This document shows positions 48,222-59,680 of a stretch of 64,000 nt of DNA, in pieces. Each line of letters begins with the position of its first letter. Within the stretch, counting starts at the first letter, position 1. The position numbers and the translations under genes were made by a program. A model generated the notes under the pieces. It did not search any database. It was not told the DNA's origin and saw only the letters and a program-made list of their open reading frames with translations. Source of the stretch: Rehmannia glutinosa (taxonomy: Eukaryota; Streptophyta; Magnoliopsida; Lamiales; Orobanchaceae); NCBI GenBank assembly GCA_016081115.2, contig JABTTQ020002552.1, positions 248,001 through 312,000 of the forward strand, written 5' to 3'.

Positions 48222-49652
48222 TGTTGACCGTTCCCGATCAACAATATTTAGAACACGATAAAGCACAATTGGGAGATAAAGATAACAACGTACACAGAGA
48301 ATCCACAAGGAAATCCATATTGTTCGTCATGAATGTTGAGTACAACTCAATCAAACCTCAAATATCTAATCAAAGAACACGACTCAAATAAAACAAAGTG
48401 AAATGCTCTGAATCCAACTCTCAAAGTTAAGTGTATACTCTCATCTCACGAGGATATAGGACGTGTTTACGCTCAAATCAATTCGATGTCGCAAAATTAC
48501 CATAGGCTTGCAATTCGTCTCATATCTCCGCCACGAGAGTGTATGCAATTTGTGAATCAAAAAGGACTTTCTCATTTGGTTGTAACGAAGGCTCTTTGGT
48601 TTAGGTAGGAAATTTTGGATAAAGTGACTCAAACTCGAGTGTATAGACCGATGAGCATATCAATCATTTTTATTACAATCTCATATGCTACTCCAATCAT
48701 CCCTCATTTTTATCAACTTCATTTATCTCCATTTCCTTTCTTTCTTTTGAGAATCGCCTCCATTCACAATCCTTCGCCCCCCAAGTTTATCAACTTTTCA
48801 ATTTTTTTTCATTTGTGCATTTTCAACACTTCTATTTTTTTTTTCAACTTCTTTCCTTCCTCTTTTTATTCCATTTAACCAAGTATGCCCAATTATCCTA
48901 TTTTTCAATTCCCACCCATTCAATCTCATTCATTCCCTTTACTCAACGCTATACATTCGAGTTTAAGGTGATGACAATATTAAGATCAGGGGTTAAATTT
49001 TTGTGGTTATCAAAGAAATAGGCTATAGGCTCAACTTGGCTAACTAGGAATTTTTAACATTTTTAGGTAGGCAAAAGGCTTGAAAGGCTAGCAAAGATGG
49101 CCTTTAATCACATTCACAATTCACATACATGTGGCCTTGACAGAGATACCCAAGCAAGTTCTAGAATTCTGACAACACGAATGATACCCTCAATCACAAC
49201 AAGACTGCACAAGATATAAGCAGTAAAGGCTCAAAGCTCACAGGCTTGTCGACATGTAATTCAAAGCATCACACCAAGTTTTTCTTATTAACATGCTCAA
49301 AGTTATCTATTCAAGGCTCAATCCACTCATAACCAACATCCAATCCCAACAATATATATTCTCAATCAACACACAAACAACAAGCAGCAACATGCTCGAT
49401 CAACACACTCTCTAACCACTACGAAAGCAATAGACGTGCTAAAGCTATAAACGTGCTTTAATGCAAATGCAACCTAGAATGCTCTAATGCAACTATATGA
49501 AACACAAAATGCATGATTTTTTTTTATTTTTTTTTTGTATCCACACTTTTCATGTATTAAAATACTATCTCTCCCCCCAAACATAAATGAAATTATAGTG
49601 TCCTAAGGGGAAAAATAAAATTTCAATAACAAAAAGTGGGGATGTACCTGAA
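48222..49652 (-). other. Non-coding 3' region of element F
   Basis: No gene is seen. A long pyrimidine-rich stretch lies at about 48690-48960 on the plus strand (purine-rich on the sense strand), and a T-run at 49517-49545. Such purine-rich untranslated stretches between the last ORF and the 3' LTR are common in Athila-like elements. Confidence 0.6.
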
Positions 49653-50631
49653 TCACTGCGGTGGCGGCGGTGGGAAATGGCCTTGAGAAATATGCCACAT
49701 TTGTAGCTGTTGGAGCACTTGCCACGTCTCCTCAGAACGCCGCTCAGATTGCTCGCTGAACGCGAGAAAATAAGCCCTATGTTGCCTCAAATCCTCTCCT
49801 TGCCGCCTCAACTCTTCTTCTTGCCGCCTCAAGTTCTCCCCAAACGAATAAAACATGTCTTCAAAATCGGTGCCGCGCTGGGGTCCTCCACTGTGAGAAG
49901 GACCGGGACGATCCCCGCTTTGAGAATGTCGGGGGTAATCGCCTCCGTGTGAGGACTCGGGTATATCATACCCAATTTGGGGGTGATGAGGTTCCATCCC
50001 CATTTCGCGTCCATGTATTTCATCCTCCTCCGCCACCATATCCTCCTCATCCAAGAAACCTTCAACTCTGCGACGCTTTCTTGCCTCTATAGCCTCGGTA
50101 ATTCAGTTATGTGCATCAGAGTTCATTAGGAAGTTGGTGGTGTTCGTCAATGTTTCGACCGTGGTGTATGGTGGGTTAGGCAACGGAAATGAAGCACCTT
50201 TCTTTTGTAGAAGCACCAATCTGTTGTCTTCATTTGCTATGAACTTCATATGGTGCAACAATGCCAAATTAACCCGAGTGCTTCCCGGGATAGGCTCCAA
50301 GCCTCGGAAATCGACATTGAAATGCCGGGCAATAGGGGTAATGAGGCCCCCTATCAAAATCGTACCCCTTTCCCGCCTAGCTAATTGTTCGATTTGCTCG
50401 GCAAAATTTACGGCGGTGTTGTAGGGGGTGTTTGTGACCATACACCAGAGGAGATAGAGTTCCTTAGTCGTCATCCCCCCAATGTTTTCTCGGGCGAACA
50501 CATAGGATGCAGTCACGCGTTGAATATACCAGAAAACTGGATTCCGGATCCATGAGGCTTTGGCGGTCCGCGCGGCATACAACATCGGCCCCGTTTGTGG
50601 TGTTTCCACAAGCATTCTCCAGAAGTCGTAT
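49653..50631 (-). pseudogene. Athila ORF in the env position, C-terminal part (interrupted by solo LTR, one internal stop)
   Basis: On the minus strand the frame enters at the solo LTR edge and reads MLVETPQTGPMLYAARTAKA, IRNPVFWYIQRVTASYVFAR, TTKELYLLWCMVTNTPYN, RGTILIGGLITPIARHFNVD and LLHHMKFI. This is the pattern of the plant ATHILA ORF-1 or putative plant transposon protein families; the assignment is from memory of family patterns. A single in-frame TGA at 50105-50103 separates it from an acidic, Arg-rich C-terminus (RKRRRVEGFLDEEDMVAEED) with a Gln/Glu/Arg coiled coil (LRRQEEELRRQGEDLRQHR) and a PPPPPQ end at 49653. No membrane span is visible. Its role in the element is not known. Confidence 0.75.
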
Positions 50632-52181
50632 TGTTAGGAATTTTATTGTTTAGATTTTGATGAATTCCATGTAAAACTTAGAATAGAAAGTTGGCACCCC
50701 AATTCTTGTTGTGAAATGTATTGTAACAATTAGAGTCGGCTGCCGAGTCAAGTCGCCTATGCCTTAACATGCAAGAAGACAATCAAGACTGAAGGAAGAC
50801 TCATTTGTGAGACAGTGAGTATGGCAAATAAGAGTTGATGTAAACTCTCATCGAGAAGCGGTGAGATGCACTGAGTGGAGCATCACCAAGTCAACTCAAG
50901 AAAAGCCAAGTCTTAAGTTGGAGTGACGGAAGAGTCATCCAATGATTGGAAGCTCGACTCTAAGTCACCTGGGGAAAGCAAGGAAATGCAGTCAAGTCGA
51001 GATAATCAGAAAAGAACCGTTGTATTTAAATCAAGAGATTTACTTAAACAAGTAATATCTCCATACCACCTTTCTTGGAGTGCTCACCCTGAAGCGTGCA
51101 AAAGGAATGAACCAATGGGAAGCACTACACCGTGTCAGAACTCTGAAAAGGTGAAAGAACAATTCATACGAGGAAATGGCAATTCCAAGAAGTGCAATCC
51201 AACGACTGCAAAGTGACTTTTAAAAATAAGCCTATCTCTTCAACGGACAAATTTTTGAAAGTTCACTATAAAAGGCTGAGGAGTTTGTTTGAGAAGGATG
51301 ATGTATGAATGACACACACTTGAGATATACAAGCTTAGTAGAAAAACTGAAACATTCTCAGTCCTCAAGCCTACATTTCGAAGTACATCAATCCAACACT
51401 TACCTGTGAAGGAAAGAGAACTTCAATCAGTTGAAGAGGAAAATACTGAAAACAAGGGGTCTACACTCCAGGAAGGATTGTAGAAAGGTTCAAGGCTGAA
51501 CCAAGTCTTAAGCTTTTGGAGGGCTTCGTGATCAAATCCAAAGAGCTTGAGCAAGTGAGCTGTAGTAGCAAGGCAATCGCCTGCAAGTGGAAGCCGAGTC
51601 GCACGAGGAAGCCACCGAGTGATCAAGGCGTCTCGATCGAGTCCCAAAGGATCAAGTCGGCCGTTGTGATCAAGACTTGTATCCGGGATCTGTTACCACT
51701 TTGTAAACCGATCATTACTTAGTGGATTCCTCCGGGAGTTGGAGAAGAGAGGAGTAGAAGAATTACCCCATCTTCGAACCTCTATAAAAACTTTCTTGTG
51801 TCATTTACATTTCAAAGATTTAAATTTCGCACTTTTAATCGCTTATATCTCACGATAAATTTGCTATCCATTTGATAAAATTATAAGTACTAAATCAAGA
51901 TCTAAAATCTTGCTTAATCAAACATAAGGGTGTTAAGTCTTCCCAATGAAAATAAAACCACAGTTGAGTTAAATTATAGCCAACAATCGAGTTACTCCAT
52001 CAACAACTCACCAGTGAGTCGTTGAGAGATTGACTTCTTGAGTGACTAATTCGATTGTCCATCAAGGACACAAATTGTGTAGAATCAACTCTGTAGATTT
52101 AAAAGGACTAAATCGAAAATTTGGTAAGGTTTATTCAACCCCCCCTTCTAAACCTTACACTTACACCCCTTGGGACCTACA
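50632..52181 (+). mobile_element. Solo LTR of the B-type copia subfamily, inserted in F
   Basis: It starts TGTTAGGAATTTTATTG and ends GGGACCTACA, 1,550 bases, with a perfect CGTAT target duplication (50627-50631 and 52182-52186). TATAAAA lies at 51267-51273. It aligns over its full length with both LTRs of B. No internal region is present, so the element was reduced by LTR-LTR recombination after it inserted into F. Confidence 0.95.
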
Positions 52182-52655
52182 CGTATTGATCATAATGAGG
52201 TATCGGGCGGGTACGAGCATTTGTTGGGACCTCGAAAATGGTGTTCAATTGGGTCATAGACAGTTGTCTATGGACATTCCCCAACTGAAACCTTATCATA
52301 TACGGTTCAAAGGTCCCGCCTTGTTTGAGTACTTCCACGGTACTCAAGAACTCCAATGTATACTTTTTAAATGTCGCCACCTTCGGCTCATGAGGTTCGT
52401 CCATCCTACCTTGGCGAAAAGACGCCACACGTCCTCATGTATCCCCAAAGTTTGGGTACAATCATCGTCGGCGTAGCGAGATGGAGCTATTGGGCGACCG
52501 ATCAAGCGATTCCATCGCATAAGATCATCGACATTTGTCAAGTTGACCCCATATGCCTCTGGACTGTTTTGGTCGACCTCCGGCGGTGCTATTTCGCGTT
52601 GTGCCATCCCGCGTGCACGTCTCCTTCCACCCTGGGTGTTTCTTCGCTCGGCCAT
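52182..52655 (-). pseudogene. Athila ORF in the env position, N-terminal part
   Basis: The ATG at 52655 starts MAERRNTQGGRRRARGMAQR, followed by AYGVNLTNVDDLMRWNRLIG. After a frameshift between about 52428 and 52344 it continues with FKKYTLEFLSTVEVLKQGGT and HRQLSMTQLNTIFEVPTNAR up to the solo LTR. The C-terminal part resumes at 50631. The LEFLSTV...L and QLN.IF.VP pattern is what Athila ORF-1 proteins show upstream of the IRNPV block. An Arg-rich N-terminus could be a nuclear localisation or nucleic-acid binding signal. This is inference. Confidence 0.7.
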
Positions 52656-53627
52656 GAAGAGTTTGTACCTGAAATACATTTCATTAGCATCCCAATATCA
52701 TCAATGGCAACAACAAAATAGGGGATTAAAGCTAACATATTGGGTGATGCAAATTCACATGCCCACGTTACTTTGATCGATCAACTACCCCAAACAAGCA
52801 AGAATTATAGCCATTCTAGACAAGTTTTAGCTTAAACAATCATTGGCCATGCCTTATTCATCAACAATTCATCCTAAATCTCCTCAATTACACAAGCCCA
52901 CAAGGTGTTTGATAATTTGCCTCAAAGAATAATTCACATAATTCATAGCAAAAATATCAAAATAAACACCTACCATGCTTCCTAATACATAATTGACAAC
53001 GAATTGACAAGGAGAAACGGTGTTCTTACCGGAATTCTCTAAGTTAAACTCGAAGTGGATGATTTGAACCCTAGGTGCTTGTGCTCACAATTCTTCAAGT
53101 AAATTTGAATTCGATGTAAAGTGAAGTCCAATTGTGGTGGGGGAGGGGTTAAAAGGATGAATTTGAGTGGAATTTGCAAGAAATTTCGAAGGCAATGAAG
53201 TTGGGGGTAGTGGGCGCGCGATTTGTGGGAGTTTTGGAGAAGAAGACAGTTTAAAAACTGTCATATTTAAGCCTCTTCTGCATGGCGCACCGGTGGTGCA
53301 TCGAAGCACGGGCTACCCGTGCGCCACCCCAGCAAATTCCTCTACTCTCTGCAGGGCGCACGGGTGGTGTGCCAACGCACGGGCTACCCGTGCGCACCTG
53401 TACAACAGTTCAAAATATTTTGTTTTTTTTAATAAAAAAAACACAAAAATAGAAACGAAAACACACAAATCACACTCATTAATAAAAACACGCATGTCAA
53501 ATCACTCCAATCACACAAATTTTGATACTAAACACACACAAAAATGGAATTCACACAAAAAACCATTGGGTTGCCTCCCAACAAGCGCTATATTTAACGT
53601 CTTTAGCTTGACGCCTTTTAATTCCGA
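52656..53627 (-). promoter_or_regulatory. Non-coding region of F between pol remnant and Athila ORF, with internal U3-like repeats
   Basis: No gene is seen. At 53563-53615 the minus strand carries GACGTTAAATATAGCGCTTG followed by TTGGGAGGCAACCCAATGG. This motif is common after the pol gene in Athila-type elements, so it marks the former pol end. At 53280-53400 lie two copies of the same 72-bp hairpin repeat found in U3 of the LTRs. Below them, towards the Athila ORF, an AGGCTTAAATATGAC TATA-like motif lies at about 53276-53262. The arrangement copies the LTR promoter and may drive the downstream ORF. Confidence 0.5.
53280..53400. repeat. Two internal copies of the 72-bp LTR repeat of F
   Basis: Anchors CACCGG at 53288 and CACGGG at 53359 are 71 bases apart. 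Both units contain GCACGGGCTACCCGTGCGC, as in the LTRs, with the spacer TCTCTGCAGGGCGCAC matching CTCTGTAGGGCGCAC. Confidence 0.88.
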
Positions 53628-54086
53628 TTATGATCTTTGCGAAATGAGGCTTGTCACCCCATCATGCAGTTTTTCATGCCAATCCCGCTCACTTGGATTT
53701 ACACCTCTCTTGATCATTACTAAAGGAGGTTTTTCATGTTTGTCAACTATCCATGTGTTCTCCTCTTCATCGTGCGAATGGTACGTGCACGCTCTTAGTT
53801 CAACATTAGGCTTTTTGTGCCTTTCCTTCTTATTCATTGATAATCCCTGCATATTATCTTTAGAATGCACACAATTATTCAAGCTATTAGCTTGAGTACA
53901 GGAATTAGCAATTGTTGTTGTTTTACAACCATTAAAATCATCATGTTTTTTCACATTCCGAAAAATGGAAAATGAAATACGCTCATCATCAACTTGTAAT
54001 GTAAGCTCCCTTTCTTCACATCTATTAGTGCTTCCTTGTTGCCAAAAATGGACACCCAAGTATAAGAGGGGTGTCACAATCCTCAT
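53628..54086 (-). pseudogene. pol: pol remnant of element F after the protease
   Basis: The frame after the protease continues through DCDTPLILGCPFLAT and ALIDVKKG in a shifted frame, then ELTLQVDDERISFSIFRNVK, the usual ending of an Athila protease domain. About 100 residues of low-complexity sequence with ERDWHEKLHDGVTSLISQRS follow. None of the reverse transcriptase, RNase H or integrase motifs is present before the post-pol motif at 53615. An internal deletion removed them. Confidence 0.75.
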
Positions 54087-56157
54087 TCATATCCAAAGAC
54101 TAGAAAATCCACGGGGAATATGAATTTATCGACTTTTATGAGCACATCTTCTAGTATCCCCGTTGGATGTACGAGTGATCTATCCGCGAGTTGTAGGGTG
54201 ACAGTGGATGGTCTCGCTTTTACGAGTCCAAGCTTCCTGAGAACGGACATCGGCATCAAATTGATACTAGATCCTAGATCACAAAGTACATTATCAAAGA
54301 AAATATCACCTATTGTACAAGGAATAGTGAAACTCCCCGGATCTTTCAGCTTTTGCGGTATTTTCCTTTGTACGAGTGCGCTACATTCTTCCGTCAAGTT
54401 GACAATCCCATTCTCTGCCCATTTGTTCTTGTTGGACATCGCTTCCCCTAAAAACTTTGCATAATTTGGCATATGTTTCATTGCTTCTGCAAAAGGAACA
54501 TTAATGTGCAATTTTTTAAACATGCCCACAAATTTAGCAAATTGATTATTCAGATTAGTCTTGTGAAACAATCTGGGAAAGGGAAGAGGAATATTATATT
54601 TCAACAAATTAGAGTTAGGATACGATTCACGTTTCTTGGCTCTTTTTTGTTTATCTATTTGTTGCTCGGTTCCTCCTTTAACTTTTATATTGTCTTGGGC
54701 GTCGTTTCTGTCATTTCCCTTAATTTGAATGGTAGGTTCGGCATCACACACGACCTGGTCGTGCGTTGATACACGGGTCGTGCGTGATTCCGACGTCACA
54801 CCAATATCAGCATTTTCAGACTCTTCATTCTCTTTTCCACCCCACACATGGATGGCATTGCAATGTTCCCTCGGGTTGACCTCCGTGTTGCTTGGAAATT
54901 GACCCTTTTGATGTTGACCACCCACAATTGTAGCCAATTGACTCATTTGAGTCTCCAAATTCTTTATCGAGCTTGTCACTTGTTGTTCTAACTTATCCAT
55001 CCGAGAATCTTGCTTAGCGATGTGGCTCCCCGTTTCATTCATGAATGCATTAGATTGATTTATGAAGGAGGTGAGTGTATCTTCCAACGACGATTTGCCT
55101 TCTCCATTACCGCCTCCACTTGAAGCATTAAATCCCGGCGGAGGTTGTAACACATTCTTTGTATTTGCATTGGAAAATTTTTCATGATTTCTCAACCCTG
55201 GATGGTAGTGCGTTGGGTTTGAATTATTCCGGAAATTGTTGAAATTCCGGTTGTTCACATAATTTACCTCTTCCATCGGATATAGAAGAGCTTCACTACC
55301 CGTGCTCGTGCCTGCTTCTGGCCCTTTCGTAAATACACTCAATTGAGTTGTCAAAGCCACTACTTGTGCCAACAATGTTTTAATAGGGTCTGAATCCGAG
55401 ATTTCGGCTACTCGTTGTACATTCGATCTTTCAGATGGCCACTGGTAACTGTTCATGGCCATTTCCTCAAGAAGGTTCAAGGCATCTTGTGGAAACCTTG
55501 CCAACAATGCTCCTCCCGCTGCGGCATCAACAAAGGCCCTCATTTGCCCCATTAAACCATTGTAAAAGAAACATAACTGTTGATCCTCCGTAAAGCCGTG
55601 TTGTGGACATCTTCTTAACAAATCCCTGAATCTTTCCCAAGCCTCGTACAAAGGCTCGGAATCAAATTGTCGGAATTGAGTGATCTCACTTTTGAGCTGC
55701 AAAGTTTTGCTTGGTGGAAAGAATTTAAACAAAAACTTTTGGCTCAAATCGTCCCATGTGCTCACACTTCCTTGCGTCAAAATACCCAACCAATTTCTCG
55801 TCTTATCCCGTAAAGAGAATGGGAATAGGCGCAATCTTATGGCATCATCTGAGACTCCGTTCATTTTGATCGTATTGCATATTTGGATAAAATGCGCAAG
55901 GTGAGAGTTAGGATCTTCGATTTGCAAACCCCCAAACTGATTCTGTTGCACCATATTGATTAGTGCCGGTTTGAGCTCGAAGTTGTTGGCATTGATAGGA
56001 ATATGGGCAATACCACCGTAATTACGATTCGTTTGTGGTCGAAAGTAATCACGAATGGCTTCTTTGTTGAATCGGTGATCGGTAACTCGTTTCCACCATT
56101 GTTTGGCGGTATTGGTAACTCATTCAAATCCCCATTATCAGTTGTGTTGTCTTTCAC
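54083..56157 (-). pseudogene. gag: gag-protease ORF of element F (Athila type)
   Basis: The first ATG at 56157 gives MKDNTTDNGDLNELPIPPNN. A frameshift at about 56085 precedes RDYFRPQTNRNYGGIAHIPI. From 55954 a single open frame of 623 codons contains the Retrotrans_gag region (LRLFPFSLRDKTRNWLGILT, WDDLSQKFLFKFFPPSKTLQ, YEAWERFRDLLRRCPQHGF), a Gln-rich coiled segment (HIAKQDSRMDKLEQQVTSSI) and a retropepsin domain with DLGSSINLMPMSVLRKLGL (about 54280-54230). Gag forms the particle and the protease matures it. The CCHC knuckle usually found before NYVNN in relatives is missing. Apart from the N-terminal shift this is the most intact coding region of the window. Confidence 0.9.
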
Positions 56158-56387
56158 CCCGCCTAGTAAAGACCGATTCTCCTCGCGAAAGCCTCAACTT
56201 CCGGTATGAGTGGTATTAAGTCCCCCCGTCTAGAGCGCGTGTTCATACACTAAATGGACCAAACTAAAAGAAACAAGTCAAATAATGTGGAATTAAAGTC
56301 ACACCAAAACAAAATAAATAATAAAAAAAATGTCTAAATTAAGAATAATTCTATCTATCGCAATATTAGCACCATAAATTGTATTAG

Positions 56388-56405
56388 TCCCCAGCAACAG
56401 CGCCA
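56388..56405 (-). other. Primer binding site of element F (tRNA-Asp-like)
   Basis: The minus strand reads TGGCGCTGTTGCTGGGGA, six bases after the LTR end. It resembles TGGCGCCGTTGCCGGGGA, the tRNA-Asp complement used by Athila elements, with two C-to-T changes. Confidence 0.88.
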
Positions 56406-56411
56406 AAAACT

Positions 56412-57936
56412 TGTTCGCCTATATTTTTAGCTTCACCGCAAGTGTATGGTGTACGTTATCGAATAGGGTAGCAAAGTCGTATCCACGGAGACTAATAAAT
56501 TAATATGCTAAGTATTGATCCAAGATAGTCTTATTTTTATCTAGACGATCGAAATTTGATGATTGTTGTTTTGAGATTAAGACAATTTAAATCACTAAAA
56601 CACAAGAATAAGATAGCACAAATAAAAGAAGTATCAAGATGATGTAATGGATTTCTGAGTTAAGGTTTCGATTAATAGTCCTCTTGTTGTCCGGTTTAAT
56701 CAAGCCACGTTATTATCAATATTCCTATAAGATGATCACCAAGCTATTTTATCCTCCCTCTCGAGATGCATATAAAACGTAGATTGAAATACTTATGCTA
56801 GCATCTCTACTCAACATAAAGCATTCAACTCCCAAAAGCACAAAAGATCAAATATCCTCACTAATATTTACAAACCTCTCAATTCATGCAAATATTTGTG
56901 TCGAGTATTCAAGATCTAATATTGAAACTCATCTCTCGAATTATGAATCAATATATCAAATAAGTTAAATCATTGATCAAGTGATAAAACAATAATAAGC
57001 TCAAAATACTCAAATAGGCTTCAAGATAATAACTTCAACTAAGATTAAAACATCCAACACGAGTTCATTAATCTACTACCAAAACCCAGAAATCACAAGA
57101 GTTTAGCTACACATGATTAAACAACTTATACACAAAGTGTTCAAAGTTATTACAATTGAAAATAAAAGATTGAAACTAAAAGAGAAACAAGAAAACTTAG
57201 GAGCGTCGACAATCTCTCGATATATCTCCGTTCTTCAAGCTCCGATGCAACCCGATTGTCTCCTTGATGTCTCCTTCCAAGAGTTGACTCTAGTCTTGTG
57301 TTGTAGATCCCAAAAATGCCATAATCCCCCTTGTGTGCGCCCCCCAAAAAGCCTTTTTATACCCACCATCAAGTTTAGGGCTTAATCTAGACATGGATTA
57401 TGGGATTCAGCAGACACGACGGGTGGTGCGCCACGCACGGGCTACCCGTGTGCGCCACCTTTGGAATAACCCAACTCTCTGTAGGGCGCACGGGTGGTGC
57501 GTCGGAGCACGGCCTACCCGTGCGCCACTCCGGTGAAATACTCTAACCCTCTGTAGGGCGCACGGGTGGTGCGTCGGAGCACGGGCTACCCGTGCGCCAT
57601 GCTGCCGCTCCAATAATCCTTATACAGGGGTGCACGGGTGGTGTCTTGAGGCACGCCCAACCCGTGTGCCCCCTGTCTTTTCCATAAATGCTCAACTTTC
57701 GCTCTTTTAGGCTTCACTTTTCGTATATCCACTCAATTCTCTGTGTTTCCACTTTGCTTTCCTCGTATTCGTATTCAATTGGCTTCAAATATCATGAAAT
57801 TCCTACAAAATAAGCAAAGTGTAATATCTTTTCCACAAGGAGTGAATATGTAACATTTAACGCGAGTATATGCATGTTTACTCATCATTATAGCTCGAAA
57901 TACGCCTCAAAATACATGCAAAACTCACGCCTATCA
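56412..57936 (-). repeat. 5' LTR of element F
   Basis: On the minus strand it starts TGATAGGCGTGAGTTTTGC at 57936 and ends AGGCGAACA at 56412. The TATA box lies at 57361-57354. The U3 72-bp repeats lie at about 57414-57672, where a few bases are lost relative to the 3' LTR. Confidence 0.95.
57414..57672. repeat. 72-bp tandem repeats in U3 of F's 5' LTR
   Basis: The same four-unit GC-rich block as at 47682-47935, with CACGGGT/ACCCGTG arms in each unit. The first unit is slightly altered (GACACGACGGGTGG). Confidence 0.88.
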
Positions 57937-58246
57937 GAAGGGATTCCAGGAAGTCGACTTATGGTATCCAAAGGAAGGAGGATTCAAGTTGGTAGGATAC
58001 TCAGACTCAGACTATGCTGGATGTAGAGTTGATAGGAATAGTACTTCTCGTACATGGAAAATGCTTGGAAATAGATTGGTTTCTTGGTTCAGCAATTAAA
58101 ACCAAACTCAGTAGCTATATCCACAGCTGAAGCAGAGTACATAGCTGCGGACAGCTATTGTGCCCAAGTCGTATCGATGAGATAGCAATTGAGAGATTAT
58201 GATATTGAAGAAAAAGATATTCCAATTATGTGTGATAACACGAGTG
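57937..58246 (+). pseudogene. pol: pol of element E, RNase H middle part
   Basis: It continues directly after the GAAGG duplication. It reads LWYPKEGGFKLVGYSDSDYA, GCRVDRNSTS, ISTAEAEYIAADSYCAQV and RDYDIEEKDIPIMCDNTS, the RNase H motifs of copia elements, with a frame slip near 58095 and a stop in the WMR*Q block. It is cut again by solo LTR G after AACACGAGTG. Confidence 0.88.
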
Positions 58247-59680
58247 TGTTAAGTTGGTATTTTATCAACTTATTTGAGTATTTTAGATTAGAATTTGGTT
58301 TTATTTTGGGTGTTTTTAGAGTCTTTAGAGTCCAATTTATTTCAAATAGTGTCGATGTAGAGTCAATACGGATTTGGTAGCCGAGAGATGAAGAAAACGG
58401 TGAAAAATGGCTTGAAGAAAGAAGAAATCGTGTAGAAGCAAGGAAAAATCGCATTTTGGCCAAGGACGGGCGGGCGCCAAAGACACCGATCTGGCGACGC
58501 GCCGCCCGGCAGGAATCTTTGGATGGATGAGAGGCTTGTGGCGCGCAGCGCCAACGCCCGGCAGCTAAGGCGCCCGGGCGGATTGTGTGGGCGTATGTTG
58601 ATGGCGCCGCGCGCGCCCATGCTTGTGACGCGCAGCGCCGTGCGATATTTGGCGATAGCGTTGGCCGAGCCGCAGCGCTTCATCGCGTAAGCGCCGAGCC
58701 TACCGGGGCGGAAAATTCTATGTTCACCTACCCCTTCTTGGACTTTTGTGTACTATAAATATCATCCTTGGGGCTTGAAATGGGGATCTTGGAACCATTT
58801 GGAAGACAACAAAACAACAAGAAGACAAGGGAGAAGAATAGAAACATCTTGGTACAAGCTTGGAGAAGAAGATTGAAGGCTCTTATCATCTAGAAATAGA
58901 GAAGATCCTCAACTCTTGCTCTTATTTTTGTTACTTTCTCCATATTTTGTAAGATGTATTGTTGTATTCTTATGGATTCATTTTCTTTAATCATGAGCTA
59001 AACACTATAATTCTAGAGGATTGATGTAATCTATGTTTGAACTTATGTTTTGAGATTGTGGTTTGTCAATCTAGATCTATCAATTTATTTGTGCTATTTG
59101 GATCTATTGCTTCTAAATTACTTGATCAATAATTTAGATTGTTTGGTGTATTTGATTTGACACTTGAGAGAGGTAATTGAATACATGACCTTGGAATAGC
59201 ATAACCTAGGATTTCATAGAATTGAGAGATTTATGAATCCTTTGAAGTCATTTATCAAGATTCATAGTTTTTATTGAGATTTTAATTGGTGATTTTTATA
59301 GAGATATTGATTTCCCAATTGAATCTAAAATCATTTAGCACTTGAGAGAGGGAATGATTATTGTAGAAATCTTGACTTATAAATTGATAATTGATGATTG
59401 ATAAACCATATTGACAACATAAGGGATAACTAGATTCATCATACCTCTAGAATTCATTTAATCATTTGGATAAACTCATTGATATTTACATAGTCTTAAT
59501 TTATTTTTAGTAATTTTAGTATAATCAACTCCATCAAATATTGAATTTCTAAATAAAGTTAGACTACTATATTATAGTACTTAGCGATAATTCGATAATT
59601 ATTCCCTGTGGATTCGACAACCCTACTACTCTATATTAAAACTTGACACCGTAGACTTGCGGTTAGAAAATTCTCTAACA
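58247..59680 (+). mobile_element. Element G: 1.4-kb solo LTR, probably Ty3/gypsy
   Basis: It has TG...CA ends (TGTTAAGTTGG ... TCTCTAACA) and is flanked by GAGTG (58242-58246) and TAGTG (59681-59685), a 5-bp duplication with one mismatch. Removing it restores the RNase H codons for NTSAITIT. It has an extremely GC-rich block (about 58465-58720), then a TATA box TATAAAT at 58754-58760. Its end, CCTGTGGATTCGACAACCCT then TTGACACCGTAGACTTGCGG, is typical of plant gypsy LTR U5. No coding region is seen. A short non-autonomous LTR-like element is the alternative. Confidence 0.78.

Larger units (their letters stand above)
46680..57936 (-). mobile_element. Element F: 11.3-kb non-autonomous Athila-type Ty3/gypsy element
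   Basis: It has two near-identical LTRs (1,524 and 1,525 bases), a perfect 5-bp target duplication, a tRNA-Asp-like primer site and a polypurine tract. On the minus strand it has a gag-protease ORF, a short pol remnant and an Athila-type ORF in the env position. Reverse transcriptase, RNase H and integrase are absent, so mobility would need a helper element. A solo copia LTR (50632-52181) interrupts the last ORF. Confidence 0.93.

Noticed and set aside
48690..48960. Membrane protein frames rich in Phe, Ile and Leu
   Set aside because: They arise from a pyrimidine-rich non-coding stretch of F, with no family pattern and no plausible start context.
56388..56405. tRNA gene
   Set aside because: Only the 18 bases complementary to a tRNA 3' end are present, directly after an LTR; it is a primer binding site. 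The same holds for the Met-type sites.
58465..58720. Host CpG-island promoter or GC-rich host exon
   Set aside because: It lies inside a TG...CA segment with flanking 5-bp duplication, and removing that segment restores the RNase H frame; it is U3 of a solo LTR.
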